DNA of 52,951 nucleotides, taken from positions 1 to 52,951 of the forward strand of contig JAAAIG010000119.1 in NCBI GenBank assembly GCA_015852425.1, written 5' to 3'. Of the stretch, positions 33,295 through 43,129 are shown piece after piece (position 1 is the stretch's first letter; each line of letters begins with the position of its first letter). The notes beneath the pieces are model-generated. The model saw only the letters and a program-made list of their open reading frames with translations, made no database searches and was not told the origin of the DNA. The stretch comes from Gryganskiella cystojenkinii (lineage: Eukaryota; Mortierellomycota; Mortierellomycetes; Mortierellales; Mortierellaceae). The position numbers and the translations under genes are program-made.

Positions 33295-33886
33295 ATGAAG
33301 ATCTCAGGCGCTATCACCACTCTCCTGACCATGGTTCCGTTGGCCCTTGCTGTTGGTCCCATAGTACAACTACCATTGAATACCATCGTCAACTGTGCGG
33401 TAGGTGCAACCGATTTTGCGTACACGAACATGACTCTCACGCCATGGACCCCTTGCGTCGGCGGGAAAAACATCCTCACAATCAACGGTACGCTGTCGAC
33501 TCCAATCATCCAAGGTGCCAAAATGACGATCGTCGGTCGTTATCTGAACAAGATCGTTTACACGGACAATCAAGACTTCATGGTTTTCCTTCAAGCTAAC
33601 GGATACCCCTCGCCGTTCCCCGTGCCTGTCCCTGCATCGACCCCCATCTCCCTCAACCTCGCGCTTCCCTTCAAAGCTGGATTTTGGACTGGCGTAAGGT
33701 TTTTTTGTTGTACAAGATATTTTTTTTGTCGTTGTTGTTTGTTTTCACCAGTTTTCTTACAATTGGATTGACATGTTTTACATTTTTGTCTGCTAGATTC
33801 CAACTTACTTCCAACTTCTCTTCACCAACGGAAATGGACACACCCTCATGTGCTTTTACACTCAACTTATGCCTGAAACTTGCTAG
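33295..33886 (+). CDS. Secreted ML-domain (MD-2/NPC2-like) lipid-binding protein
   Basis: Two exons, 33295-33693 and 33797-33886, give 162 residues. A signal peptide (MKISGAITTLLTMVPLALA) is followed by a beta-rich domain beginning with a Cys strand and reading TLTPWTPCVGGKNILTING, STPIIQGAKMTIVGRYLNK and FWTGIPTYFQLLFTNGNG, then a C-terminal CFYTQL. This matches the ML fold (phosphatidylglycerol/phosphatidylinositol transfer-like proteins), which bind a lipid inside a beta sandwich, with paired cysteines. Such proteins are numerous in Mucoromycota. The ligand and whether it is secreted or vacuolar cannot be told. The start follows a C/T-rich leader, and the TATAAA-like string near 33190 is a plausible core promoter. 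Confidence 0.8.
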
Positions 33887-34233
33887 AGGAAAAAACATCA
33901 TCCGATCGCTTTTCCCAACGGCCTTGTCCCCGAGGCATAGATGTCATCGACCTTTCTTCCTGCTTGCTGTTGTTGGTGCTAAAGCCACATCTCTCCCTCT
34001 CCCTCTCCCTCTCTCTATACATCTTTTTTTGCTATAAAGAATACGTGATTTGAGCGTTATGAAAGGAAAGGCCATCCAACTCTTGGAGCCTTGCTCGCGC
34101 CTCGTGTTCGAGTTTTGTCTTGTTTTTTTCGGATAATATTTCGCAAAAAATATTCGTTATGGTTGCGTTTATCAAGGTTGACACGTTTCAAGTGCTCTCT
34201 CCCTAAAGTGCTTTCTTCCTAGCTATTGCCATC
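33887..34233. other. Convergent 3' spacer
   Basis: A 347-nt gap between the ends of the ML-domain gene (+) and the FHA-BRCT gene (-). It contains a CT microsatellite (CTCTCC repeats near 33992-34016) and AT-rich DNA with likely polyadenylation signals. No gene seen. Confidence 0.5.
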
Positions 34234-37200
34234 TCAATGACGACTCGTCTTTCGTTTAGAGGTGCTAGCGCCAGCGCTACTGCCTTTACCTGTTGTTCCT
34301 GACACAGTTGAAGTTGAGCGCTTAGGCTTCGATGTTGCTTGTTGTGGTTGTTGTTGATGCACAGTCGAGGTACTCTTGGTTAACGATCCCTTGCCTCTAG
34401 CGGTCGTGGTTGTCCGTGATGATGACCCAACCCCGGTTTCAGCATCCGGAGTATCACTCTCGTCCATAGCATCCACTGTGAAACTTTTTGATCTTGATCT
34501 CCCTTTCGCAATCGTCGATCCCTTAGTGGATTGACTCCGGCGGAGTGAAGGCGTCGCTGAACCTACAGTGGCGGTGGCGGTGGACGCTTTCGTCTTTGAG
34601 ACCGAAGAGGATGAGGTCGTTCTTGATCGTCCAGTTTTTAACGCAGGAGAGGCAACCGCATACGAGGACGAGGCCTCACTGTCTTCTGCCGCTGTCTGAT
34701 TCGAAACCGTACTGCCTGCGCGAGAGCTGCGCGAGGATCTTTGCGGTTCTTTTCCGCCGCTACTCTTACTCGTGCTGATACTACCTCGTGTCAACTTTGA
34801 AGAGCCTTTCGTACCAGGTGCGGCATCCGAGTCATCGCTCTCATCAAAGTCGTCAATTTCGTCTCTCATCTCCGTATCCGGTGCTTCTTCATCTGGTCCA
34901 GAAGACTTTGGAATCAGGTGCCTGGAGCAGATTATATAAAAAAATAAAAAAAAAAACAGTTGAACATGAGGAGGCTTTTTTTCACGAGTCGTACAGGAAA
35001 AACAAAGAGAGAGAGATCATCGTGGGAGAACTTACGGTTTGAAATCGACGGTTTGTTTGAGGATGGTGCTCAAAATGAACTCTTTCCGAACAACTGTGAA
35101 TCCATTTTGAATGAAATCCTGGGCCTCCTCGCAGTACCCGTCCGGTCCAACAATAAACATGTGATGCCTGTTACCCTCTGGTGACTGTTGCTTTGGCAGT
35201 TTCTGTACGACCTAACACCCACAAAATGTAAAAAAAAATAGAGAGAACGGACAAGTGATTAATGAAGAGAGTAAAATAACAACCAATATCCAGGAGAACA
35301 TGGCTGTTTACCTTTCCTCCGCAGACTTCGACCATAGGAACTAAGTTAGCCCTGACATATTGTCTGGTCAGGAAACCTTCAGGAATAGAGTCCTTGGATT
35401 TACTTGCGACTGTGATGAAATAAAACGTATCGCCATCAAAGAGTTCGATCCGGTTCTCTCGATTCTCTTGCGCCCTCCTGCAAGTCTCCTGAAGGTCAAA
35501 GTCAAAGTTTTTCTCCATGGCTTCGTCGTGGAAAATGTGATCCTCCCCTATATCCAGCAATCAACAAACACATGAAAGTTCAGTGCGGCGTTCTGTATCA
35601 TGGTGTGGTGCTTTCCAAGGCGAGTTTTTTAACAAACCGAAGAAAATTCATCAGAACTTACAAGGCGCAAAACGACCAAGCGTCTCCGAGGCTTTAATCC
35701 ACCCGACCGAGACAATCGTAATGCCTCGCACAATAGCACACATGAATTTGGCAGTCCTCAAGGACGAGTCTAGAATAAGAATCGACCCTTTCTTTATGTC
35801 GTCCGTGATACTGCCTCCCAATCGAACTACAACGTCCGAAAGATGTTTCTAAGATGAGCGATATGTAAGACATGATTATTTTTTTAGTACAATCAGAATC
35901 GTACTAGGGCAGCGCATATCGTTCAAACTGCTGTTTAAGAAGCAGATCACCGCTTTACCTTTTCACTTTCAGTCCATTGAGGTGCGCTCAAAAGAACCTT
36001 GTGCGTATCCAGATCCATGGTGGCTCGCCTCTGCAGTGACCCTCTACCAGGAGCTCGCGTCAATAGCGACGACGAAGGTTCTTCCGTGGTTTCTCTTTTG
36101 ACATGTTTGGATGGCTTTTGAGGGTTCTCGTCTCCTGAATCGTTCTCTAGGCTATGTTTTGGCGATGCAGCCCTAGACGAGTTCGAGCGTCGACTACCCA
36201 TGATAGAATCTACACTAGATTCCCGTGGTGTATCCTCTTCTTGTGGATGATCGAGATGCATGAGGTACTCGGGCATTTGAGTCGATTCAACAATATCGTG
36301 TTCCTCAGATTCTCGCAAGTCCGTACCCTCCGAAATATCATCGCCCATGTGTCCTGTCGTCGATCCAGGCGGTGGTGAGGATTCTGTCTGGTTGATATCG
36401 TCGATTGGGGTCGAAGGTATCCGAAAAGCATCCACATGTCGCTGAGACAAACGGCGCTGGGTGACAGCGGTCATGAAAACTTGAGAAGGCTCTGGAGAAA
36501 CAGGTTCCGTAGACCCTTGGCGCGAGTGCGGGTTTGAAGGTGTCGAAGCAGGCTCTTTGGTTTGAGTAGGTTGTGTTGAGTGTATAATATCAGGTAGTGA
36601 GTCTGGGACCTCGATGTTGGCCGACAGAGGTCCGTCCTGGACACTGTCGAGTGAAGATCCTTGGATCGCCAGTGGCTGCGTTGCTTCAATGACATCCACC
36701 GCGTTTACATTTTTTTCGAATGAAGGCGGTCCTAAAACAGACGACAGAGAGCTATCGCCGCTGCGGGACGTCAGATTGACTTCCAAGAACTGAGTCGGAG
36801 CATCGGGGTCAAAAGGTAACGATTGATGACTGGTGTCTGCAAGTTGTGTTGGTTCGTTGGGATCATATGCGAGTGTTGGCGCGTCCCGACTATACGAGTG
36901 GGTCTGACTGCGATCGTCGCGTTGTGATGGGTCGTTTTGAACGGTTGATTGGGTAGCGACGACGACATCTGCTAGCACGCTGTTGCTGATGACTTGCGTT
37001 GGTGCGTCTGGGTCGACCAACAGCTGAGTTAGAGGATTGTTGACAAGTTGAGTAGGTGCGTCTCGGTCATACGACTGGTTCGCTGTGTGGGCATGAATAT
37101 GAATAGGTTGCGTCGGTGCTTCAGAGTCTTGCAAGAGAAGTGCACTGGGGACAAGTTGAGTGGCTGCATCTGAGTCGAACAACGGTTGAGTGGGCATGTC

Positions 37201-38743
37201 AACGAGAAGCTGGGTTGGCGCGTCCCTATCATTATTAAACATTGATGGCGGTCGCTGAGCCGATGATCGCATCGAAGAAGACATTGGAGCTGTTGTCGCA
37301 TGACTGCGTCGTGTTGGTGATCGTGTTCGGGATTGGATTGCGCCTCCATGACTGTCCATTGCAGGATCCTGACTTGGTTCATCACTGATCCCCGGCAGGA
37401 GCTGATCGTATGGCAAGGTAGCTGCACCCATATCCGTCGAGAGATCTTGGCTTGGACGCGCGTATACGTCGGGTAAAATATTTCCTGTCGTCTGTCGTGG
37501 ATCTTTCGGCATATAACCGAGATCGCTCTGGCTACACGAGTTTGTCTCTTCCAATGACTGAGTCAGGCCTGCCATCGATAGCGTGCATAGACCCCCCTCC
37601 TGGGTCGAATCTGTTTCACTCGCTTCATCTTCTACGTATAAGGCAGGGTTCACAACCTTCAACTGTGTCGGCGCAGAGTACTTGCTGTTCAAACGCGCAT
37701 CAAGGACCACCTGTCTGATCTCATCCTAATAAATCGCAATAATAAGACGACAAAGTCCAACAACAATCGGTAATGGAGATGAATATCTGAATTCCGATTC
37801 TATTATACATTGGTGCCGCGCGCCCCGAAGAGTCTTGCTTACTTGTGGTGACTTACCTTTCTCTGGTCGTTTTCAGGGGACAATTTCTCGCATAGGCAAG
37901 TCACAAGTCCAGATAGTTTCATTCTCTGTGATTAGTAATTTGTGTAGTTCAGGTCAGAGAGAGAGGTTTGTTTAGTTTGTTGAAAGACAAAGAAAGATGT
38001 AGTAATCCTGGAGCAAGAAGGGGTTGCTGCTCTCTTTTCGAGGAAGACTGCAAGGAAAAAAAACAACTTACCCTGTCCGGACAGAGTTCGTAGCCTACCA
38101 AGGGTCGCATAGGAACCATAATGTTTTGGGCATTCAGTCTTGCGATGGTGCTTGGTACTTGACCCTATCATAATTCCGATTGCGATAAGAGTCCAGTGGT
38201 AGACGTGAGTTGGGACCGGCAAAGATCACAAGACACCATCTTTGAAATCTCCTATCGACCTACCTCTGGCCTGGGTAAATCTTGGACGAATACTAAATAT
38301 TCGTCTTTTGATGTGCATTCTGAAGAGACGTAGTAAGAAGCAAGAGTAATAGACATAGAGACAAGAACATAAGAAAGACGGATACGTACAAGAGACATGG
38401 TTCGCGTGCTGCATGCATGAACGCAATTGTTTTCTGGCATCCGCATTCGCATTCACTTTCGGGGGTTCATTGTAGAGGTTATTGTTTTTCTTTCTTTCCT
38501 ATTATGCTTACCGATGGTGCAATGATGAGCATCAATAAAGGGCATGGGCAGCCATACGTCAGAAGTATATGGGTCGCGTCCGACCTTGTTCACTCCCGGG
38601 TAGAGTGGCCATGTAGTCTCTGGTTCATCTCTGAACTTTCTGATTCGCAGTTGTGCCACTGGTCTTGGATTCCTCCTGTCCTGTTCAGAGTTTGTACTCG
38701 CTTTGGATGACCTTGTGGTGGTTGTGGTCGCAGGCGGGTCCAT
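34234..38743 (-). CDS. FHA-TQ-repeat-BRCT DNA-damage mediator, MDC1/Mdb1-like
   Basis: Nine exons on minus: 38743-38512, 38319-38264, 38164-38072, 37925-37857, 37725-35959, 35848-35662, 35547-35312, 35211-35036, 34921-34234; all phases agree, giving 1167 residues. An N-terminal FHA domain (about residues 30-125) shows YPGVNKVGRDPYTSDV and FIDAHHCTI. A ~550-residue acidic linker carries at least 17 TQ sites, many in a repeated D-A-P-T-Q-L unit, plus SQ sites, i.e. an ATM/ATR target cluster. Tandem BRCTs follow: DTHKVLLSAPQW, RLGGSITDDIKKGSILILD, GWIKASETLG, then EVCGGK, HHMFIVGPDGY and the later strand VVRKEFILSTILKQ. The C-terminal ~220 residues are Ser/Thr/Lys-rich and disordered. FHA + TQ cluster + BRCT pair is the MDC1 plan (S. 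pombe Mdb1); the function is phospho-H2A binding by analogy. Confidence 0.82.
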
Positions 38744-39224
38744 GGTCGTTATTATTCAGTCCGAATGAATGAATGAACGAAATGAAGGAATTACAAGGGG
38801 ATAATAACAAAATGGAGGGCAAACAAAGAAACAAAAATGGTGGCAAAGAATGACCATATGTATGTTGCTGCGCTCTTTGGTCACATGACCTCACGTGTAT
38901 GACACCTTCAACTTTGCCATTTTTTTTTTCAGGGACTTTGTCAGGAAGGACGTGCACCGTTACTTTGTCTTTTTCTCTTTACTTTGCCCCACCCCATACT
39001 TTGCCCTGGCCAACCTTTTTTTTTTTTGGACTTTGCCTTTGTATTCTTGAAAAAAGAGTTGCAATTTTGTTCTTCCTCCTCTCTTCTCTCAATCCTATTT
39101 CTCATCGACCTTCTCCCCTCTCTTCACTTCCCCAACACCAAAAGCTCCTTTTCTCAACGCTCTTTCTTCTTTTGCACCCGTTCAAATATCCCTTTATTCT
39201 CATCCCCACCCCACCTTGACCACC
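38744..39224. promoter_or_regulatory. Divergent promoter (FHA-BRCT / kinase genes)
   Basis: The 481-nt gap lies between divergent start codons. CACGTG lies at 38892-38897, with a related TCACATGA at 38881-38888. Long T tracts (38921-38930, 39019-39028) and a C/T-rich stretch precede the kinase ATG, which sits in a good context (CACCATGA). No gene is supported. Confidence 0.5.
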
Positions 39225-41272
39225 ATGACCACTATCCCGACCCAAACTTTGGATGCCAATGAGGAGGCCTTGGAGACAACCACCGTCACCCGGCGCACCA
39301 GTGACGGAAACAGACAATACTATCTCATCAGCTCCACCACAACCAACACTGACTACAGAGTCACAAGAACTCCTTTTGGCGTTGGGTCCTTCAGCACCGT
39401 TCATAGTAAGAAAAAATAAGGAACAGGGAGAGAGAGAGATATGTAAACCAAATATGAAAACGATGAACGTCTTCACATCGTCATTCCAAAAAAATACCTC
39501 GCGTCAAGATCATTTACTATTTAATTTTATATATCCTAACTTGTTTAGAGTGCAGAAGGGACTATGTAAGATATTCGATCCGCTCTGAATGACAGCTCTT
39601 AAAGAGAAATGAACTCGAGGCTTCTTGCTCACTTTTTTTTGTTTTGTTTTTGGTCACTCTTCGTGACTTTGCCAAATCCTACAGGGAATCCACAGTGATG
39701 TCAAAGACCCTGAAAAATTCGCGGTCAAGAAGCTGGTCAAGGGTGAACACCAAGTTGATGAGGCCTACCTGCCTCCCAAGTTGACAGATGCTCAGAAGGA
39801 TCACATGTCCCCGATGCAAATGCAAGAATATGAACGAGAACGCGAACGACAAATCGCAAAGATTATCGAGCCCGCTCTTCGCGAAATTTATGCCTGGAAG
39901 GTCTTTGGTCAAGATGTAGTCCACTCTAGCTTCTTGAGACTCATTGATATCTGCCAAACGCCTCGTCATTGTAAGTTTATATATATTACGTCTTTCGCGA
40001 TATGAGAATTGAAGTTTTGTTCATGATATACCTTCGTTTTTTGCTGACATTCAACAATTTTTCTGTTCTTATTTGGTTTCATGTCCTTTTACTAGTTTGG
40101 ATTGTCACTGAGCTGGCAGAGGGCGGAGACCTCCAAAGGTCGATGAAGCACCGAATTGAAAAGAGATGTCTCTTTGAGGACAAAGAAATCATCCCCATGG
40201 TGCGATCCATCTGCGACGCGTTAGTGATCATGCATAACAGAGGAATCGTCCATCGAGGTTTGTGGTTGTCGCATAAATTATTTTTTTACGTCCAAAAAGG
40301 ACGGAGAGTTGCGTGGTCATTTCCAATGTAATCAAAGTTGCAAACGATCCCTAACATTTGGATCTACCTGCTTTGTTTCCTCACGCCTCGCTCGACATTT
40401 CTTCTCCTTTCGCATCTCATATTCCCGGAAATAGACCTGAAGGTATGTTGGCGGGCAAAACATTTATTTTCTCGTTATTGTCAGAAGTAACCGAACACAA
40501 AGAAAAGTCGCGAAAGGGAATCGGCCTTCACAGTTTTTGACTTCATTGTTTATTCTCTCTCTCTCTCACTCCCTGTCCGCGCCATATTTTTGCTCCCTCA
40601 AGCCCTCCAATATCTTATTCCGAACAAAAGATTACGACAATGTCGTCGTCGCCGACTTTGGTCTTTCAAATATGCTTTTCGACAATAGTTTCATGTCGAC
40701 GGACTGTGGAACCTCAGAATTTAAGGTAAAAAAAAAATCGCCCTACTGTCATTGCATTTGTGCCCTCGATGAGCAGTTTTATTTATCCTGCCAGGCATAG
40801 TACTCCATCAAGGTAACTTATCCCACTTATCTCATTCCTTCTCCCTTCCTACCCCTCTCTCTGCATCCCATGACAAAAAAAAAAAGGCTCCCGAGCAGAG
40901 CGATGGGGGTTATGACGACAAGGTCGATATGTGGGCACTGGGTCTTATCTGTTATCACTTGTTCACGGGCCAGCTGCTCAGAGATCCTCAAACCCCTTTG
41001 TACCTGGGCGGTATTCCACCAAACGGTAAAAAAAAAGAAAACGTTGAACGACTTTGTATACTCTTTGAAATGCTGTTAAAAAAAAGCAAGTCAAAAAAAG
41101 CAAGGAAAGTCTCAATATCTTCCCCCTTTGTTTTTTTTTAGCTCAAAATTTCATTTACAACCTCGTTCGAATCAACCCGGCTGAACGTATGACGTCCCAA
41201 ACTGCCCGGCAGCACCCATGGTTGAATGCCGCGGATTCTTTCCACGCTGTATCTCAGGCTCGAGAGGGGTAA
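39225..41272 (+). CDS. Ser/Thr protein kinase, CAMK-like
   Basis: Exons: 39225-39405, 39685-39970, 40096-40257, 40435-40442 (8-nt microexon), 40603-40725, 40887-41025, 41142-41272. Kinase motifs in order: glycine loop GVGSFSTVH, ATP-binding lysine in KFAVKKL, HRDLKPSN (the D-L-K coming from the microexon), DFGLSN, the APE motif in KAPEQSDGG, DMWALGLICYHLFTG and ERMTSQTARQHPWL. All catalytic residues are present. The DFG-L-S and CGTSEF.APE patterns resemble calcium/calmodulin-type kinases. A ~50-residue insert rich in charged residues follows the ATP lysine (LTDAQKDHMSPMQMQEYE). Exon 1 ends in phase 1 whereas exon 2 is needed in phase 0, so the first junction is not resolved. Substrates unknown. 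Confidence 0.82.
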
Positions 41273-42794
41273 ATAGAAACCTCCCTACCTCTTGACCTAT
41301 CTCTGATCACTTGCTGAAAAGTCAGTATTTATTATTTTATCTACGATCATAATAAAAATCTATCGAAAGTCAACGATTTCGTGTCCATGAAAGAGTAACA
41401 GATTTGTAATGGCTCTCTTCGGTACGTGTCCTTGTTTTCTAGGGGAAGTCTCGTACATCTATCCGAACACAAACATGTTTCTTGTTCCCGCTCAGCAACC
41501 GACGCCTCTATTGTAACTCGGCAGTCAATAATGTTTCCTGCATTTCTGTCTTCGCCCACCGCGTTGTTCTCCCTCTCATTGCTTCAAAACAGCCCATGCT
41601 AACAAGTACCAGAGATGGCTGGCAAGTGGCAGCGTCATTTTTTCATTTTTTTCTTTTTCCGCAATGATCAAGGCGAAAGAGAGAGCCAGACGCGACGGCG
41701 TAAGCGGAAACAGGGAGGACATCGAACGGTTTGCCAAAAGGAGAAGGAAAAAGAACACGCGCAAGTCTACTTTTGGTTTATTGGATCATATTGCCGCGAT
41801 GGTAGTTGAAACCAGAATCCCTACCCGGACCACCAGAGGGAGCCAACTGGTCAAGTCATGGAAAGCGTGCAGCGATCGGAGGATGACCAGAGTCGTGTTG
41901 AGTCTCGATAACGCACATTCATGACTTACCGTGTATCGTTAAATCAAGTAGGAGTGTGCTACACATGTCAATGTCACTGAAGGGCTGGATTGAATCAATC
42001 ATAAAACTTGAGGCGATTCTGATCAAAGTTGGTCTAATAGAGACACTCCCAGTGCCATGCACATTCGCGTGAGAACGTTGGAACAACATTGGTTGGCTGC
42101 CAAAAAAAANNNNNNNNNNAGGGAGGACGAAAAAAAGAGATATCAACGGAGAACAAAAAAAAAAAAATAAAGGTTCAAGTGCGATGAGCCATAACAAAGA
42201 GAAACATTTGGAATGGTCAGTCTGCATCTTTGATCATTGACCACAAAGATATGAGACTCTTCTTTTCGTCGTCAACCAAGGACCTGGTGTACGTCTGCTT
42301 AGGGACCTATAATATTTAGACGATATTTGGACCACCTGGAGCACCTGACAATCTCAACAGTGGCACAGGTTACTTACGACAACGCCGCCAGTAGTGGCGT
42401 CAACAATAACAAGAGCGAATGGATGAACTGGTCATAGACATTCGCATCTCAAGATAGTCGCCCTTCAAACGCATGTAATTGTCTCATCATCCTGGCCAAA
42501 ATCGACAGCTCGTTGAATTTTGACCACGCGCTCAGACTAGAAAGAGAACGAAGAGAGCAACACGCACCTGATTTGCCTTGGAGTTCTTGGAATCAGGTTT
42601 ATTGAGGTTATGGCCGGGTAAGAATGAAGTTTAATGGATTACCACCTTGACTACTGATATCCCTCTTTTTTTGCCACTCACTCTCGCTCCTTCAATTTCG
42701 CTGCTCACTATGTCGCCACCATCTATTTTTTGGAAGTCATCTTTTCTTTTTTTCCTACTGCGATCCCACTATTACTTCTCCAATAGATCGCTCA
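41273..42794. other. Intergenic DNA with assembly gap
   Basis: No gene is supported. Ten Ns occupy 42110-42119, flanked by A-rich DNA, a scaffold join of unknown true size. The basic plus-strand frame near 41664-41924 (KRRRKKNTRK) has low-complexity composition and no domain. Confidence 0.6.
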
Positions 42795-43013
42795 ATGAGC
42801 CCGGGAATGTGTCCACAGACCCTCACGGGCACAGATAGCAAGGCTGGAACTCTGATCGGTGCGGCGAGCAAGTTTGTAATGGCGGGTGGAGCTAAGAGTA
42901 TTGCTCTCGGTCAACAAGCCTGTAAAGCTTTGGTCCACGCCAACGCCCTACAAGCAATACATAATGCCGGTAACCTTGAATATTTTGCAGAGAATAATCC
43001 GCCTCTCGCCTAA
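42795..43013 (+). CDS. Hypothetical 72-residue protein
   Basis: A plus-strand frame from ATG at 42795 to TAA 43011-43013. Most of it is alanine- and glycine-rich with helical periodicity (GAASKFVMAGGAKSIALGQ, ALVHANALQAIHNAGNLEY), and an acceptor-like CCAATAG lies just before the start (42780-42786), so it could be the last exon of a gene. No family recognised. It converges on the histidine kinase with a 116-nt gap. Confidence 0.35.
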   Translation: MSPGMCPQTLTGTDSKAGTLIGAASKFVMAGGAKSIALGQQACKALVHANALQAIHNAGNLEYFAENNPPLA

Positions 43014-43129
43014 GTAGTATCATCCCTTTGAAATTTTTTGCGACTTTCCTTGCTTTTTTTCCAACTCCTTGATTTTAAGAATAAGAATAACCTTGATTTT
43101 TATTAGAATAAATAAAACGCGATAACATT

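Noticed and set aside
42110..42119. Sequence discontinuity as a biological boundary
   Set aside because: It is a run of 10 Ns, an assembly gap, so nothing can be inferred about linkage distance there.
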